This document shows, piece after piece, positions 16,769-24,853 of a stretch of DNA of 64,000 bases (position 1 is the stretch's first letter; each line of letters opens with the position of its first letter). Under the pieces are notes generated by a model that saw nothing but the letters and a program-made list of their open reading frames with translations, was not told the DNA's origin and did no database searches. The position numbers and the translations under genes are program-made. Location of the stretch: positions 1-64,000 of the forward strand of contig NZ_JARBTM010000007.1 in NCBI RefSeq assembly GCF_029240175.1, read 5' to 3'. This DNA is from Anaerosolibacter sp. Its GTDB lineage: Bacteria > Bacillota > Clostridia > Peptostreptococcales > Thermotaleaceae.

Positions 16769-17646
16769 GGATGGGTCTTATTGTATACCTCTTTGATCTT
16801 ATTTTTAGTAATCTGAGTGTAAATTTGAGTGGTAGAAATATCTGAATGACCTAACATCTCCTGAACGGATCTCAAATCAGCACCATTTTGCAGCAAATGA
16901 GTCGCAAAAGAATGCCTTAATGTGTGGGGAGTAATCTTTTTGCCGATCTTTGCTTTCTGAGTATACATTTTGATAATCTTCCAAAAACCCTGTCTGGTTA
17001 GTCTCGTCCCATGATAATTTACAAACAAAGCTTGTTCTGATTCATCTCTTACGAGACTAAATCGACATTCCTTTATAAATCTTTCGACTGCTTTTCTTGC
17101 CATGCTGCCGATGGGAATAATTCTTTCCTTCGTACCGCTATTCTTACATTTTATGTAGCCCATATCTAAGTTGAGATCACAATAATTAAGAGAGACTAAT
17201 TCTGATACACGAATTCCTGTGGCATATAGAAGCTCTAACATGGCTTTGTCTCGTATACCTTTTTCATTCCCTTCGTTAGGCTGGGTCAAGAGTAACTCTA
17301 CCTCATTTAGGGTTAATACGCTGGGCAGCTTCTTCTCGGATTTGGGCGACTCTAGATTGATTGTAGGATCTCTGTCTATATATTTTTCATTAAGAAGAAA
17401 CTGGTAAAAAGATCTTATGGAAGCAAGGTTTCTTGAAATCGTGGAGGTAGCTTTACCGTTTTTCTGCATGTAAAGCAAATAGGTAATAATCGTTGTTTTA
17501 TTGGTATACTGTATGTCATCAATATTTCTCTCATCTAAGAAAGAAATATACTGCGAGATATCTCTTTTATATGAATCAAGAGTATTTCGAGACAACTCTT
17601 TTACATTTGCTAAATAATCAATAAACGCACCAAGCAAGATATTCAT
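16759..17646 (-). CDS. xerD: Site-specific tyrosine recombinase XerD
   Basis: At 295 residues it has the full Xer layout: an N-terminal SAM-like core-binding domain (LGAFIDYLANVKELSRNTLDSYKRDI) and a catalytic domain. Catalytic residues are in ATGIRVSELVSL (Arg I), HTLRHSFATHLLQNGADLRSVQEMLGHSD (His-x-x-Arg and the second His), and TQIYTQ (tyrosine). It resolves chromosome dimers at dif. Its place between spoIIM and deoB is the one seen for xerD (ripX) in Bacillus and many clostridia, which supports the orthology. Confidence 0.95.
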   Translation of the reverse strand: MNILLGAFIDYLANVKELSRNTLDSYKRDISQYISFLDERNIDDIQYTNKTTIITYLLYMQKNGKATSTISRNLASIRSFYQFLLNEKYIDRDPTINLESPKSEKKLPSVLTLNEVELLLTQPNEGNEKGIRDKAMLELLYATGIRVSELVSLNYCDLNLDMGYIKCKNSGTKERIIPIGSMARKAVERFIKECRFSLVRDESEQALFVNYHGTRLTRQGFWKIIKMYTQKAKIGKKITPHTLRHSFATHLLQNGADLRSVQEMLGHSDISTTQIYTQITKNKIKEVYNKTHPRA

Positions 17647-17722
17647 ATACTTGTCCCCTTCATTTCTATATCCATCTTTAACTACTATTCCACATCTTTA
17701 TGAAAATTCCTTCTAAATTCTA

Positions 17723-17965
17723 TCATTTCAAGGCTGATTTTATGATTAACAGCAAATTATTTTTAAATATCTCCTGTTTGGAAGGATATTGCTGTATTAC
17801 CAAAACACTATTTTCTCTTGGCAACTGCTCCTGATCCTTATGCCGAATGAGCTCCATAAAAGAATCGAATAGGGTAGATGTAGAAATAAATACCATGAGT
17901 GCAATGACTAAAATCCCAATACATAGATGATATACATTGCTTGATTTAAACAGTTGTTGTCTCAT
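17723..17965 (-). CDS. Small single-span membrane protein downstream of spoIIM
   Basis: The 80-residue product has one hydrophobic helix (HLCIGILVIALMVFISTSTLF), then a charged region (RHKDQEQLPREN) and a second amphipathic stretch. I do not recognise the family with certainty. In Bacillus the small membrane gene yqzK (DUF4227) lies just before ripX/xerD, and this gene holds the same place, but the similarity is only positional here. GGAGGT precedes the ATG at 17965; the track ATG at 17983 lies on top of that site. It follows spoIIM by 17 bases. Confidence 0.6.
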   Translation of the reverse strand: MRQQLFKSSNVYHLCIGILVIALMVFISTSTLFDSFMELIRHKDQEQLPRENSVLVIQQYPSKQEIFKNNLLLIIKSALK

Positions 17966-17982
17966 ATGTACATTTACCTCCA

Positions 17983-18618
17983 TTATTGCATATAGCTAGA
18001 AACAAATTTCATCAAAATAGGTGTAATGTAAGCCTCCACAAGTGCACCTAATAGAATAATACTAAACAAACATGCAATGATCGTGCTATAAATGACAAAC
18101 TGTCTCATCATATCTGTCTTGTACGTTTTCATAAGTTTATTTTTGATAATCATTAAAGAGAAACTTATGCCTATCACTGCAATAGAAATAAAACATGGGA
18201 TAATGAGTATATTCTGGGGCAAAATAGCACATAACGCAAAAAACAAGCCTTGAATACCCATTTGCTCTACAAGAAATCCAACGGTGAAGCCAATAATGAA
18301 CCCTCTCAAAGCGATTAATAGTAGTATAAAAGGAATTCCTACAATGGTAATACCAAGGAGCCAAATCAGTACCCCTGTTTGTATATTGTTTAATAATGAC
18401 TGCTTTAATATAGAAAAAGTATCGTAGCTATTTTCATTGATAAACTGAAAGAAGCTGCGAAGATAACCTATGAGTTCCTGTTTTTGTACATCTGACAGTG
18501 CCTTGACAGTAAAAGCACCTGCTGAAATCCCAATAAGTAAGAACATAATAACAATAAAGTATATAACAAGATTGCCTTGAATATGTCTGCCTGCAATCTC
18601 ACGCATTTTTCTAAACAA
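17983..18618 (-). CDS. spoIIM: Stage II sporulation protein M
   Basis: The protein has about five membrane spans. Family features are the N-terminal basic stretch FRKMREIAGRHIQGN, the long polar loop after the first span (SDVQKQELIGYLRSFFQFI), and ALRGFIIGFTVGFLVEQMGIQG and CAILPQNILIIPCF, the SpoIIM/DUF95 core. With SpoIID and SpoIIP it forms the peptidoglycan-remodelling machine that drives forespore engulfment. AAGGGGGT stands seven bases before a TTG at 18618, and the in-frame ATG at 18648 has no site, so TTG is used. Confidence 0.93.
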   Translation of the reverse strand: MFRKMREIAGRHIQGNLVIYFIVIMFLLIGISAGAFTVKALSDVQKQELIGYLRSFFQFINENSYDTFSILKQSLLNNIQTGVLIWLLGITIVGIPFILLLIALRGFIIGFTVGFLVEQMGIQGLFFALCAILPQNILIIPCFISIAVIGISFSLMIIKNKLMKTYKTDMMRQFVIYSTIIACLFSIILLGALVEAYITPILMKFVSSYMQ

Positions 18619-18709
18619 AAAAATACCCCCTTTTCCTGTCCACTTCATATAAAATAGTATGCTGGACGAGGGGATATTATGACACTACGAAGGATTTTGT
18701 CCAAAAGCC

Positions 18710-19258
18710 TTAAAGATCTGGTGTTGATTGCAAAAACTGCTTTACAGCTAATATTGCAATAATACTCTTGGCATCCTTAATCTCTCCGTTGAAAACCATA
18801 TGAATAAGTTGATCGAGGTCATGCATTTCAATTTCAATGTATTCATCTTCATCAGGAACAGCTTCACCTACCGTTAAATCTCTGGCTAAAAATAGATGCA
18901 TTGTCTCATTGGCAAAGCCAGGTGAAGAAAAGAAAGTAAATAGGTGCTGCATATTGGCGCTTGTATAACCGGTCTCCTCTTTCAATTCCCTATGAGCACA
19001 AAGCAGCGGGTCTTCTCCCTTATCCAATTTACCTGCTGGAACTTCGAGCAAAAAATCTTCCACAGGCTTTCTAAATTGCTTTACCATAATGATTTTCCCT
19101 TCACTGGTGATAGGTACAACCACAGCAGCGCCAGGGTGCTCAATAATTTCTCTTGTTGAGTATTTCTTGTCAGGTAATTCAACTGTGTCTACTCGTAACG
19201 AGATGATCCTGCCTTCATAAATCCGCTTAGAATTAATTGTGTTTTCACGAAGAGTCAT
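18710..19258 (-). CDS. nudF: ADP-ribose pyrophosphatase-type Nudix hydrolase
   Basis: The Nudix box is intact, G-x5-E-x7-REUxEExGU, seen as GKLDKGE ... CAHRELKEETGY. The region before it (VVVPITSEGKIIMVKQFRKPVEDFLLEVPAG) is typical of ADP-ribose pyrophosphatases, which hydrolyse ADP-ribose to AMP and ribose-5-phosphate. GGAGG precedes the ATG at 19258 by six bases; the track ATG at 19276 is in front of the site. The gene stands alone between spoIIM and the DUF3866 gene. Confidence 0.92.
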   Translation of the reverse strand: MTLRENTINSKRIYEGRIISLRVDTVELPDKKYSTREIIEHPGAAVVVPITSEGKIIMVKQFRKPVEDFLLEVPAGKLDKGEDPLLCAHRELKEETGYTSANMQHLFTFFSSPGFANETMHLFLARDLTVGEAVPDEDEYIEIEMHDLDQLIHMVFNGEIKDAKSIIAILAVKQFLQSTPDL

Positions 19259-19339
19259 TTTTTCGCCTCCAAACAAACATATTTTTTAAGGACAAGTCAT
19301 AGGCTATTATAAATAATCGATGAAAGGTGTTGTGAATAG

Positions 19340-19474
19340 ATGTATACAATTATATCAAAAAAGCAGGTATATTTCATTGGTAAAATATCAGACTTATTAG
19401 AAGTATTAGAAGACTTATCTAATACATATCCTACCGTACAAGCTTACATAGACGCCCAGTTAGAAGCTCATTAG
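19340..19474 (+). CDS. Small 44-residue ORF, not in the ORF track
   Basis: The plus-strand frame begins MYTIISKKQVYFIGKI and continues with a leucine/acidic helix-like segment (DLLEVLEDLSN) to EAH and TAG. AAAGGTG lies about ten bases before the ATG, a moderate ribosome site. It was too short for the track cut-off. Its last 44 bases overlap the 3' end of the DUF3866 gene on the other strand. I do not recognise the family. The balanced amino-acid composition and the usable ribosome site favour a real gene, but expression is unproven. Confidence 0.5.
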   Translation: MYTIISKKQVYFIGKISDLLEVLEDLSNTYPTVQAYIDAQLEAH

Positions 19475-20528
19475 CTAGTTTTGCAGAAAGACCTGCAGTT
19501 GTAAAAAACTCCATTTCTTGGTCTAGACCTCTACCCATGGTTTTCATCTTTATAGGTGAGGCTACAAGAAAATCTTGAATATCATCACTTTTCTTAAAAA
19601 TAACTTGATGCTTTTGTTCAATCATCGTTTGGTTCAACTGGTTCTTGATACATTGGTGCTTTGTATCATCGAAAATAGGAATTCCAACAATGGCAGGCGT
19701 TTTACATATCATATCGAGTACTGTAATAGAATGATGGCTGATTCCCTGATGACGCGGCCGTTGATCAGCAAAACTGATACGGGGTATAGCAATAGGTGTA
19801 CCGCCCAAATTAGTAACAGCATCAATGATGTTGCCTTGCTCAATCCCTGTAAATCCATATTTTGTACCAGTGCCAACAATGCCTGGCCCCATGGTAACAA
19901 TCGTGATGTCCGCTTTTAAAATCTCCTTTGCGGCGATAAGACCATTATATATATTGACGCATTCAAGGTCACCACCAAAAGCATGGCCTATGGTCACTGT
20001 TCCACATAATTTATTACTAGTCCTTAAATCATAAACTAAGTTACTGAGAGCCAGCGGCAATGCTGCACCATCCGTCATAACATAAGCGATACGTATCGTA
20101 TTATCGAGAGCTAGAAGTGTTTCAACAACAGGAGCAAGCATGCTATGTAAAGTACCGATGATCACAGGCATGTTATATAAAGATTCAAAATCATGAAAAA
20201 CTTGATGATGCTCGCTATCTTGTTCTTCTGCTGCTAAAACCTTCAGTTGATAAGGTGTATACCGTAACTTCATAATATGTCCGCTGCCGTCTGTAGCCTT
20301 TTCAGGATGATTAAGATTACATATAATAAAGTGATATCCGCCAGTTCCAAGTGCTAAATCAATTGCAGTGGTATTCAAGAGAACCGAATCGCCAATTTGA
20401 ATCTCACCGGTTAGATGATTATAGTTAATGGCCTTCTGCTTCTTTTCTTCAACCACGACATAGACCTCTGTGATGTTTTGCCTTTTAATAATTACTTCCG
20501 TTACTCTTCCATACTTTATATTCATCAT
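19431..20528 (-). CDS. DUF3866 family protein
   Basis: The 365-residue sequence matches DUF3866 along its length: GDSVLLNTTAIDLALGTGGYHFI, HIMKLRYTPYQLKVLAAEEQDS, IGTLHSMLAPVVETL, TIGHAFGGDLECVNIYNGL, TIVTMGPGIVGTGTKYGF and RISFADQRPRHQGISHHS. No catalytic mechanism is established for this family, which is common in clostridia and actinobacteria. There is no signal peptide or membrane span. AGAGGT is six bases before the ATG. It heads towards nudF and is separated from the glycosyltransferase operon by an 88-base gap with a hairpin. Confidence 0.85.
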   Translation of the reverse strand: MMNIKYGRVTEVIIKRQNITEVYVVVEEKKQKAINYNHLTGEIQIGDSVLLNTTAIDLALGTGGYHFIICNLNHPEKATDGSGHIMKLRYTPYQLKVLAAEEQDSEHHQVFHDFESLYNMPVIIGTLHSMLAPVVETLLALDNTIRIAYVMTDGAALPLALSNLVYDLRTSNKLCGTVTIGHAFGGDLECVNIYNGLIAAKEILKADITIVTMGPGIVGTGTKYGFTGIEQGNIIDAVTNLGGTPIAIPRISFADQRPRHQGISHHSITVLDMICKTPAIVGIPIFDDTKHQCIKNQLNQTMIEQKHQVIFKKSDDIQDFLVASPIKMKTMGRGLDQEMEFFTTAGLSAKLANELLTGRLCKLVR

Positions 20529-20604
20529 AGTGAAACCTCTTTCTGGATATGTGGTTTTGCTTCCCTAGCCTAGTTCAATTAAATTAAGGATCTTCATCGT
20601 TTCA

Positions 20605-20640
20605 TATATAGATTCATTATCTACCTAATGAATCTATATA
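20605..20640 (-). terminator. Hairpin at the end of the glycosyltransferase/SteAB unit
   Basis: A perfect 14-base stem (TATATAGATTCATT and complement) with an eight-base loop overlaps the stop codon of the MraY-like gene. No U-run follows, so it may be a transcript-end stabiliser more than a strong terminator. Confidence 0.5.
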
Positions 20641-21429
20641 TCGAAGTAGTTTATTCTTTTCAATCGAAGTAGTTAACGAATATTTTTCAGCATATAGATG
20701 GATTGCGATTAAGAAACATAGGAAACCAACCCTTACAGCAAAGCCTGAATAAATACTGGCAATACCAAGGGAAATTCCTAAAATATTAGATCCCGTATCT
20801 CCCATCATTGCTTTTGCTTTTAAATCATAAGGGAAATACGCCAAGGCTGATCCTAGCAGTGCAACCAAAAAAAGATGGTGTACAGGGGAAAAGGTGAAAA
20901 ATAGTATAAACAGTGCACTTATAGAAAATCCTTTGATCGCCCTTCCCGGTCTTAAATCAAGAAGATTGATAAAATTTGTAAATAGTGCGACCAGCAAAGT
21001 ATTTATAAAAATATTCAAAGGACTATACCCGTGAAGCATACTGACAAGTAGGGCAATTACGCCCCCAAAGGCAGCTTTAAATCCACCGGTAGTCAGCTTT
21101 CCATGAAGCATAGCCTTTAAGTGACCTTTTAGTCCCGAAACAGATCGATTGCCTAATAGATCATCAACCAATCCAGCTAGTCCCATAGATAGTGCGCCTA
21201 CCAGCAAAATAAGCAATTGGTTTATATTTCCTTTTCCAACAAATATAACAGATAAAAAAACGATAAACACAGTAGCAGGTACAAAAATTAGGCCCATACA
21301 TACTGGAATAGATTCATCTCTATAATTCTTTCTTAAGCACTGGGCATCCATAAGAAGACTTAAAAAGAATGGGATGATCACCATAGTAAAGGCATATGAA
21401 GCAATCAAAAATAGTACTACCCTAATCAT
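20617..21429 (-). CDS. MraY/WecA-like polyprenyl-phosphate sugar-phosphate transferase
   Basis: The protein is a multi-span membrane protein of the glycosyltransferase 4 / MraY-WecA superfamily. The signature aspartates are seen in GLAGLVDDLLG, NFINLLDLRPGRA and MMGDTGSNILG. The family moves a sugar-phosphate from a nucleotide sugar to a lipid carrier. At 270 residues it is shorter than MraY (about 320) and lacks several canonical loops, so the substrate is open. It follows the GT2 gene by four bases and shares its operon with SteB and SteA, suggesting a role in a cell-envelope glycan. Confidence 0.82.
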   Translation of the reverse strand: MIRVVLFLIASYAFTMVIIPFFLSLLMDAQCLRKNYRDESIPVCMGLIFVPATVFIVFLSVIFVGKGNINQLLILLVGALSMGLAGLVDDLLGNRSVSGLKGHLKAMLHGKLTTGGFKAAFGGVIALLVSMLHGYSPLNIFINTLLVALFTNFINLLDLRPGRAIKGFSISALFILFFTFSPVHHLFLVALLGSALAYFPYDLKAKAMMGDTGSNILGISLGIASIYSGFAVRVGFLCFLIAIHLYAEKYSLTTSIEKNKLLRYIDSLGR

Positions 21430-21433
21430 GAAT

Positions 21434-22114
21434 TCATTCCTTTCTCCCTTTCCTTAATAAAACCTTAAATATTTGATAAAATTGCTTGCCACGGTGTAGA
21501 AAACCTGCCATATCTCTTCCAGTTTCTCGATGGGTCATATTTACTTCCACTTCTTTAATCTTATAACCTTTTCTTAAGATATCAATGGTCATGCCTATTT
21601 CGATACCGTAATCCAATGGAAATTTCCCCAATTGTTCTAATACATCTGATTTAAAGGCCCGTTGTCCGGATAAAGAGGTATAAATCATTTGTCCTGTATG
21701 GTAGTGGACACCATATCTGGCCAAATTCTTAACCAAACCAAAACCACCTTTACGCTGAGCTTGAGGAAATTTTGCAATGGTTACATCAGCTTCATTATGA
21801 AGAACAGGATAAATGAGTTTATCAACCTCTCTGGCTGAATCTCCCAGATCAGCGTCTAATAACACAATAATTTCACTATTATGGATAGACTTACTTATGC
21901 CATAATTCACTGCATAACCTTTTCCAAAATTTTTTGAGAGACGATACGTTTCGACCCCCATGTTTTCGGCAGTCTGATATGTTTGATCTGCGGAACCATC
22001 ATCAATGACAATTATTCTATTTACAAATGCTGATGATTTTACAGCTTCAATCGTTGTGCCTATTCTATCAGCTTCATCCTTTGCAGGTAAAATAACAGTA
22101 ATGTTTTTTGACAC
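21434..22114 (-). CDS. Family 2 glycosyltransferase (dolichyl-phosphate mannosyltransferase-like)
   Basis: GT-A fold signatures are visible: ITVILPAKDEADRIGTTI at the start, IIVIDDGSADQT (the first Asp pair), FGKGYAVNYGI and IVLLDADLGD, the DxD-like metal site. At 226 residues and without a membrane span it resembles prenyl-phosphate glycosyl transferases such as DPM1-like or glucosyl-3-phosphoglycerate synthase-like enzymes. AGGAGA precedes a GTG start by seven bases. It lies between SteB and the MraY-like gene in one transcription unit. Confidence 0.85.
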   Translation of the reverse strand: MSKNITVILPAKDEADRIGTTIEAVKSSAFVNRIIVIDDGSADQTYQTAENMGVETYRLSKNFGKGYAVNYGISKSIHNSEIIVLLDADLGDSAREVDKLIYPVLHNEADVTIAKFPQAQRKGGFGLVKNLARYGVHYHTGQMIYTSLSGQRAFKSDVLEQLGKFPLDYGIEIGMTIDILRKGYKIKEVEVNMTHRETGRDMAGFLHRGKQFYQIFKVLLRKGRKE

Positions 22115-22125
22115 AAGCTCATCTC

Positions 22126-23013
22126 CTATTCCACAGTAATAAATTCTTCGGGCAGTAGCTGTTCAGCCGTTTCTTTCTCGCCAAAATGGCCTTCTTGACC
22201 GCTAACGACCATAAGCATAGAAATTTTTCCTATAATAGTGTCAACATTATCTACTGTAGAAATTCTTAGTTTTTTATAATCTGGGATATTGGAAAATCCT
22301 ACGTTAAGTTTTTCTACTGCCATGACAGGGATATTGCTGGCTTTAATTATATTAATCATAGGTACTTCTAGTGAATTTAAAATACCCTTCTCATCCGTAG
22401 AGCTTCCACCAGCAATTACTATATGATCAACAGGGAAGGAAACTCCTTCTGGGTAATCAATCATTTTTTGCTCGTTTAGATACTCCAAAAGATGGATATT
22501 ATCACCTTTAACCAATGCATTGGTAAAGCTTCTTATTAATTGTTTTTGGATTTCTTCTTTAGAACTACCTTTTAATTGCAGGGTTGCAGCTACTTCCTGA
22601 GCGGTAACATCATCTGCTAAGAAAAAGGAGTCTTTTATCAAAATATTGGTCACACTTTGTACACCTGCAAGCTTAAAAGGTTCACTAATGCCAGAGTAAG
22701 CATAATCCTCACTGGTTTCAAGGATAAGAACATCTAAACCTTTTAATTTATTAGCAGCCATTTCAGGGTAAGCAGTATCTATAAATCTAAGATTTTTTTC
22801 TCTCTCAGCATTTAGGAAATCAATGCGCTGCTGTTGTTCATCTTGTTTTGCTTTAAAATCGCCAAATTTACTCTCAAGTTGACTAACAAGCTGCTGTTGC
22901 TGCTCAACAATAAGTTCCTGTCCATCTAGCATGATTCCTATAAATATACCTATGCCGATCGCTAAGAAAATAGCCACGATGGTGATAACATAATATTTTA
23001 AATTAATGATCAT
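22126..23013 (-). CDS. SteB-like membrane protein (MctB/DUF3186 'copper transporter' family)
   Basis: A single N-terminal span (YYVITIVAIFLAIGIGIFIGIMLDG) with the conserved glycine pattern is followed by a coiled coil (VEQQQQLVSQLESKFGDF...) and an extracytoplasmic alpha/beta domain. This layout is the MctB family, often annotated as copper transporter. In Corynebacterium the homologue SteB pairs with SteA and regulates septal peptidoglycan cleavage. Since steA lies next to it here, the SteB reading is preferred to copper transport; no metal motif is visible. GGGGGT precedes the ATG. Confidence 0.8.
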   Translation of the reverse strand: MIINLKYYVITIVAIFLAIGIGIFIGIMLDGQELIVEQQQQLVSQLESKFGDFKAKQDEQQQRIDFLNAEREKNLRFIDTAYPEMAANKLKGLDVLILETSEDYAYSGISEPFKLAGVQSVTNILIKDSFFLADDVTAQEVAATLQLKGSSKEEIQKQLIRSFTNALVKGDNIHLLEYLNEQKMIDYPEGVSFPVDHIVIAGGSSTDEKGILNSLEVPMINIIKASNIPVMAVEKLNVGFSNIPDYKKLRISTVDNVDTIIGKISMLMVVSGQEGHFGEKETAEQLLPEEFITVE

Positions 23014-23028
23014 TTTATACCCCCTAAT

Positions 23029-24150
23029 CTACATTCCAAAAATAAACTTCAGCTTGATTTGAAGAAGTTTTAGTAATTGTTGAACAGATGGAGCCATAAT
23101 TCCAACGATAAAGATTGGAATCATCGCACCAATTAGAAGACCTACGAGATGTTTTATTTTGACACTTTCTTTATAAAGCTTGTTTACGCCTTTGGCATCA
23201 ATTAGTTTTGAACCAACTTTAAGTCGAACAAGAAAGGTACTTGCCATTCCTTTCCTACCTTTTTCTAAAAAATCTACCATGTTAGAATGAGTGCCTACAG
23301 CTACAATCAAATCGGCACCTTTATCAAAAGCAAGAAGCATTGCAATATCTTCACTGGTGCCTGGAGCCGGGAAAACAACAGCCGTTCTATTCAATGATTC
23401 AACCCTCGTCAGTCCAGGCGCTCTACCATCAGGATACGCATGCACCACGATTTCCTTACATAAAAGAAGACATTTGTCTGAAACACTGTCCATATCTCCA
23501 ACGATCATGTCAGGAGTATAGCCGAACTCTAGCAAAGCATCACCACCACCGTCAACACCGATCAAAATAGGGTTAAATTCATCAATATAGGATTTAATTG
23601 CATGTAAGTCTTCCTTATAATTTTGACCTCTGACAACTACAAGAACATGTCTGCCTTGAAAAACGGTTTTTATTTCAGGGAGTTTTAAACTGCCTAGGAT
23701 AAATTCTTTTTCTTTCTTGGCATAATCCAAAGTATTTTCAATAAATTTTTCAAGTTCGTGTTCAAAGTTTTTTTCGGTTTCTGCTAGTTTTAGTTGAATA
23801 AGTTCTTCTGTTAAAAGCTGGCCCTTTCCAAGGAGTTCACCATTACGATATATTTCTTCATCGATAATCTCCAAAATATCATCTTCCTGAATCATTTCAA
23901 AGACTTTCAAGCCTACATAATCTAATATGGGAATACCAGCATTTTGTAAAACATTGGGACCAAGATTGGGATAGCGACCACTAATCGATTGATCCGCATT
24001 GATAATGAGCTTAGGTTTACAATCGACCAAACAATTGGCAGCTACTTCATCAATATCTTTATGGTTGATGACCGCTATTTCACCAGTATTCAACCGATTA
24101 ACCAGCTCTTTTGTTTTCCTATCCTTCCTTGCAATGGACTTTATAATCAT
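23029..24150 (-). CDS. SteA-like cytokinetic protein
   Basis: The family is annotated in actinobacteria as putative cytokinetic ring protein SteA. Its middle resembles thiamine pyrophosphokinase: IGVDGGGDALLEFGYTPDMIVGDMDSVSD with a conserved DGGxD and GDMDS, and APGTSEDIAMLLAFDKGADLIVAVG. The C-terminus has one membrane span (HLVGLLIGAMIPIFIVGIMAP). In Corynebacterium SteA with SteB controls cell-separating hydrolases. GGAGG stands before the ATG at 24150; the track ATG at 24165 precedes the site. It is the first gene of the unit steA-steB-GT2-GT4. Confidence 0.83.
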   Translation of the reverse strand: MIIKSIARKDRKTKELVNRLNTGEIAVINHKDIDEVAANCLVDCKPKLIINADQSISGRYPNLGPNVLQNAGIPILDYVGLKVFEMIQEDDILEIIDEEIYRNGELLGKGQLLTEELIQLKLAETEKNFEHELEKFIENTLDYAKKEKEFILGSLKLPEIKTVFQGRHVLVVVRGQNYKEDLHAIKSYIDEFNPILIGVDGGGDALLEFGYTPDMIVGDMDSVSDKCLLLCKEIVVHAYPDGRAPGLTRVESLNRTAVVFPAPGTSEDIAMLLAFDKGADLIVAVGTHSNMVDFLEKGRKGMASTFLVRLKVGSKLIDAKGVNKLYKESVKIKHLVGLLIGAMIPIFIVGIMAPSVQQLLKLLQIKLKFIFGM

Positions 24151-24165
24151 AATAACCTCCAGCAT

Positions 24166-24543
24166 ATCAGCATTCGTGAATACTACACAGAAATAATAAC
24201 CTTATAAACCTATAACATTTTACACTATTGTACAAGATAATACAACAGCCATGATAAACAGATAAGCATTATGGACTATTATAAACAGTTTTTAGATATT
24301 TTAATAAGAAGTTTACCAATTAATAACATCTTTTTAGTTTTTTAGACGGAACAATCCGTCTAAAGTTCCATCAAATGGTATACGTAATATTAGTATAGTC
24401 AACTAATGTAAAAAAGTAAGTTATATAAGACTATTATAATACTAATAAAATATGGCATTAGAGGAATAATAAGGAATAATTTATATTACCTAAAAATTGA
24501 ATGCCCTACGAATTCTTTAGTAGAAAAAATAGGAGGTTACCAC
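24166..24543. other. AT-rich intergenic region between divergent units
   Basis: This 378-base stretch lies between steA (minus) and the 59-aa ORF (plus), so promoters of both should be here. TATAAT occurs on the plus strand near 24435, without a clear -35 box. A 24-base perfect dyad is listed separately. Nothing else was recognised. Confidence 0.5.
24341..24364. repeat. Perfect 24-base dyad upstream of steA and the 59-aa ORF
   Basis: TTTAGACGGA, four bases ACAA, then the exact complement. It lacks a U-run on the side needed for a terminator on either strand, so it may be a protein operator or an RNA stem of a leader. Confidence 0.45.
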
Positions 24544-24723
24544 ATGAGCATCATGATGTTTCGTATAAAATTAGGTCTGCTGATAGATTTCTCAAAAAGA
24601 TTAAAAAAGGAAAGGGTTCCAATACCTATTCAAATAGCAATGATCAAGCATTATGCTGTGGAAGATTTAAATCTGACGCTTACGGATAAAATGACCCATG
24701 AATTAGTGGTTCAAACTTTATAA
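24544..24723 (+). CDS. Small 59-residue ORF of unknown function
   Basis: The plus-strand frame begins MSIMMFRIKLGLLIDFSKRL and ends ELVVQTL before TAA. AGGAGG stands seven bases before the ATG, the best kind of ribosome site in this genome, and a strong hairpin terminator follows 18 bases after the stop. It was just below the 60-residue cut of the track, which instead shows a shadow frame (24501-24689). Basic and hydrophobic residues dominate the N-terminal half. I do not recognise a family. It lies beside the stand-alone recombinase gene and could be accessory. Confidence 0.68.
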   Translation: MSIMMFRIKLGLLIDFSKRLKKERVPIPIQIAMIKHYAVEDLNLTLTDKMTHELVVQTL

Positions 24724-24741
24724 AAGCAATCCCAAAGCATA

Positions 24742-24790
24742 AAAACACCTTAAAGCTTCTGGCTTCAAACCGAAAACTTTAAGGTGTTTT
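24742..24790 (+). terminator. Terminator behind the 59-aa ORF
   Basis: A perfect 14-base stem (AAAACACCTTAAAG and complement) with a 21-base loop ends in TTTT. A-rich DNA in front also lets it act for the converging recombinase gene, whose stop is 64 bases away. Confidence 0.75.
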
Positions 24791-24853
24791 CTGTGCTCTG
24801 CTTGATGACTTGGTTTTTTCGTTATGTACAGTATAACAAAGTATTATGATTTA

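Noticed and set aside
22126-23013. Reading the MctB-family gene as a copper transporter
   Set aside because: A single span and no metal motif; the neighbouring steA makes the SteB role more likely.
24501-24689. 62-aa plus-strand ORF in the track
   Set aside because: It is a shadow of the 59-aa ORF at 24544-24723, which has the ribosome site in the right place.
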